Notes under the pieces: model-generated
Seen by the model: only the letters and a program-made list of their open reading frames with translations
Told to the model about the DNA's origin: nothing
Database searches by the model: none
Position numbers and translations under genes: made by a program
In this document: in pieces, positions 62,364 to 64,000 of the stretch
Layout of the letters: every line of letters begins with the position of its first letter
How positions within the stretch are numbered: the stretch's first letter is position 1
Assembly: GCA_026419775.2 (NCBI GenBank)
Contig: JAOPGA020001506.1
Location: 1-64,000, forward strand
DNA: 64,000 bases
Direction: 5' to 3'
Origin: Acrasis kona
Taxonomy: Eukaryota; Heterolobosea; Eutetramitea; Acrasida; Acrasidae

Positions 62364-63824
62364 TTAATTTTTGATCTTTTTTACAGCCTTGATGGAAACA
62401 TTAAAACTTTTTGGTATATCGCGCACTCCACCTAACCCCTTATCTTGTTGAATGGTCGCATAAATGTCTTGGATGAATTGGTTCGTTATATTGTTCAACC
62501 CACTTGATAAGGCATTTTTATCAGCTACATTAACTTGTGATGTTTCAAGACCAATGTAAGAGCAAGATGAATAAAGGTTGTCTTGAATGTTCAACCTCTC
62601 TTTTGGATCTGGAACTAAAATAATTTCTTGACTTAATTGTTGTATTTTAGAGATGAGATGGATAATTCTGCTAATAACATAACCACGCCATTTATAAAAA
62701 TGTTGATTGTCGTCAGAATCAATTTCAATTTTTATGAATGACTTGAAATGTGAACTAAAATCAAACTCTTCGTAGAGTAATGTTTCATCATGACAGATCT
62801 CTTTTGCTTTTTGTGCTTGTTGTGATATAACATTTAAAGTGGATTGGTAAAGGTTTCTGGCAGAATTTTGATAAGGAGCACAAGGTGTTACAATCAACAG
62901 CTTTTTTTCTTCTAGATTAAACCCACTATTGGACTTTCTTAAGTTTGACTGCCAGTGATGCTTTTCATATTTGGCCAAAGACTCTTGGTTCAAACCCAGA
63001 AATTGAGTCTTCCCGGAGTTACATTTCGATAAAAAATCAAAAAAGTCACGTAGCAGTTCATTTAATGGATTGTCGATGTTTTGATGATTTAAAAGAAAAG
63101 ACAGCAACAAAAGTCTCCAAGAATAACTTCCAAGGTAACCAACAGAGTTGCTTTTTAAGCATTTGCTCTGCGCCCATTTATTTACAATGTTGTTTAGGTG
63201 CTGAAAGGTCTTGTTCAACTTTTCATTCTTGACCAACAAGTTATGAATGTATTCGGTGTCCCTACACCCGTTTAAAGTTTGTAAACTGGTTGCTTGGTTT
63301 ATAATAACGTATCCATTACTGGCATTTAGTTTCTCAACCAAGAAATCATACCAAAATGTATTCTGCCCTTCACATGTACTTCCAAAAAGGGCATGTTGCT
63401 TCATTTGAGAAGCGATTTGTGCAAAATTCTTCGCAATAGTGGGCCTAATGTGAACAAGGCACAGGTCCAGGTGAGTTCCATTATGTGTGACCACTTCAAG
63501 TAGTGGGTGGATAGCATCCAATACAAGCCTAACCCTAGCAATTACATCCGTAAGATTCTAAAAGTTAAAAATGAAGCAAAGCGCGACTCGTACTTTTATT
63601 ACTTTGGCTGCCTCTATGAGAGTACTGTTTTCGTTTTGATTTATAAATTGCTGGTGAAGCATGATTATGCAACAATCTATATCGCTCGTTGTTGAATGAA
63701 GCCCCAATCTATACGAGCCATACGGATGTATTGTGGCTTGTGTTGGTGTACTCGATTGTTGCTGGAAGTACGTCTGTAAGGCTTCTTGTACAGTACAAAT
63801 ATCACGAATATCAAGTTCTGACAT
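62364..63824 (-). CDS. Canonical poly(A) polymerase
   Basis: Exons 63824-63594 and 63557-62364, 36-nt intron; 474 aa. PAP nucleotidyltransferase: HPYGSYRLGLHSTTSDIDCC with the two catalytic Asp in SDID, the third Asp in HLDLCLVHI, the central domain (NKWAQSKCLKSNSVGYLGSYSWRLLLLSFLL), and the C-terminal LLIVTPCAPYQNSARNLYQSTLNVI block. Adds poly(A) tails to mRNA. The N-terminal extension before the fold is only ~30 residues and the C-terminus is short, both smaller than in fungi or animals. An exon upstream (beyond 63824) is possible but not seen. Confidence 0.88.
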
Positions 63825-64000
63825 TGGAGTTCGGTGTGGTTTTTCGTTTCAAAAAATTGAACTATTACAATTTTTAATTTTTTTGTCATGGGTGATTGTG
63901 ACCTAGTTGTCCAGTTATTCATTCAAATTGGACACATTCCACTTACGGTTCTTTAGACTTTTGGACAATTGCAGTATACTGATAGTCCAAAGCATTGATG
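63825..64000. other. Window edge, upstream of poly(A) polymerase
   Basis: No gene supported; AT-rich, with T runs near 63880. Confidence 0.5.

Noticed and set aside
1-64000. CRISPR arrays, operons, bacterial promoters or prophage
   Set aside because: Introns, nuclear tRNA intron and eukaryotic domains show this is eukaryotic DNA; no regularly spaced repeats seen.

Overview
This window is nuclear DNA from a compact, AT-rich eukaryotic genome. I infer a free-living amoeboid or flagellated protist. The content (a ThrE/DUF1212 transporter, an S53 peptidase, F-box/LRR proteins, EB1-like and FHA-forkhead proteins, DIRS-type retroelements) and the very small introns would suit a heterolobosean such as Acrasis, but that is inference and not proven here. 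The code is standard: TAA, TGA and TAG all end genes. Every intron I could reconstruct is GT-AG and 35-55 nt long, several with a clear TACTAAC or CTAAC branch site. Neighbouring genes are often separated by fewer than 100 nt.

Region 1 (1-13.4 kb) is gene-dense: a GPI-anchored S53 (sedolisin) peptidase with a mucin-like stalk, a ThrE-family membrane protein, a small mitochondrial protein, a C2-pseudokinase, endonuclease V, an LRR protein, a LamG plus beta-propeller protein, an intron-containing tRNA-Ile(UAU), and an RRM plus DEDDy 3'-5' exonuclease. Three of these genes read through only if one base is skipped.

Region 2 (13.4-28.9 kb) is a gene-poor island of dead mobile elements. It holds a SINE-like family with clean target-site duplications, two DIRS-type reverse transcriptases with broken YxDD boxes, 5' and 3' pieces of an RNase H-bearing LINE, and a decayed lysine-rich gene. 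Region 3 (28.9-35.5 kb) mixes two intact genes (F-box-like, zinc/SAM) with a Baeyer-Villiger-type monooxygenase split into two distant pieces. Between those pieces lie LINE, tyrosine-recombinase and PIF/Harbinger debris and one apparently intact secreted-protein gene.

Region 4 (35.5-64 kb) is gene-dense again: MsrB, a secreted three-repeat protein, an FHA-forkhead transcription factor, mL50-like and mS29/DAP3 mitoribosomal proteins, mitochondrial SSB, a sphingosine-kinase-like enzyme, a coiled-coil multi-KH RNA-binding protein, a secreted papain-like protein, an F-box/LRR protein, an armadillo protein, coiled-coil proteins (one a 12-exon EB1/CH-like gene), and a canonical poly(A) polymerase at the right edge. 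Mitochondrial gene expression (mL50, mS29, SSB) and cytoplasmic or nuclear RNA handling (multi-KH, RGG, poly(A) polymerase, RRM-exonuclease) recur, but no operon-like logic is expected in this genome. Exon structures given below were reconstructed by eye from splice signals and frame continuity.
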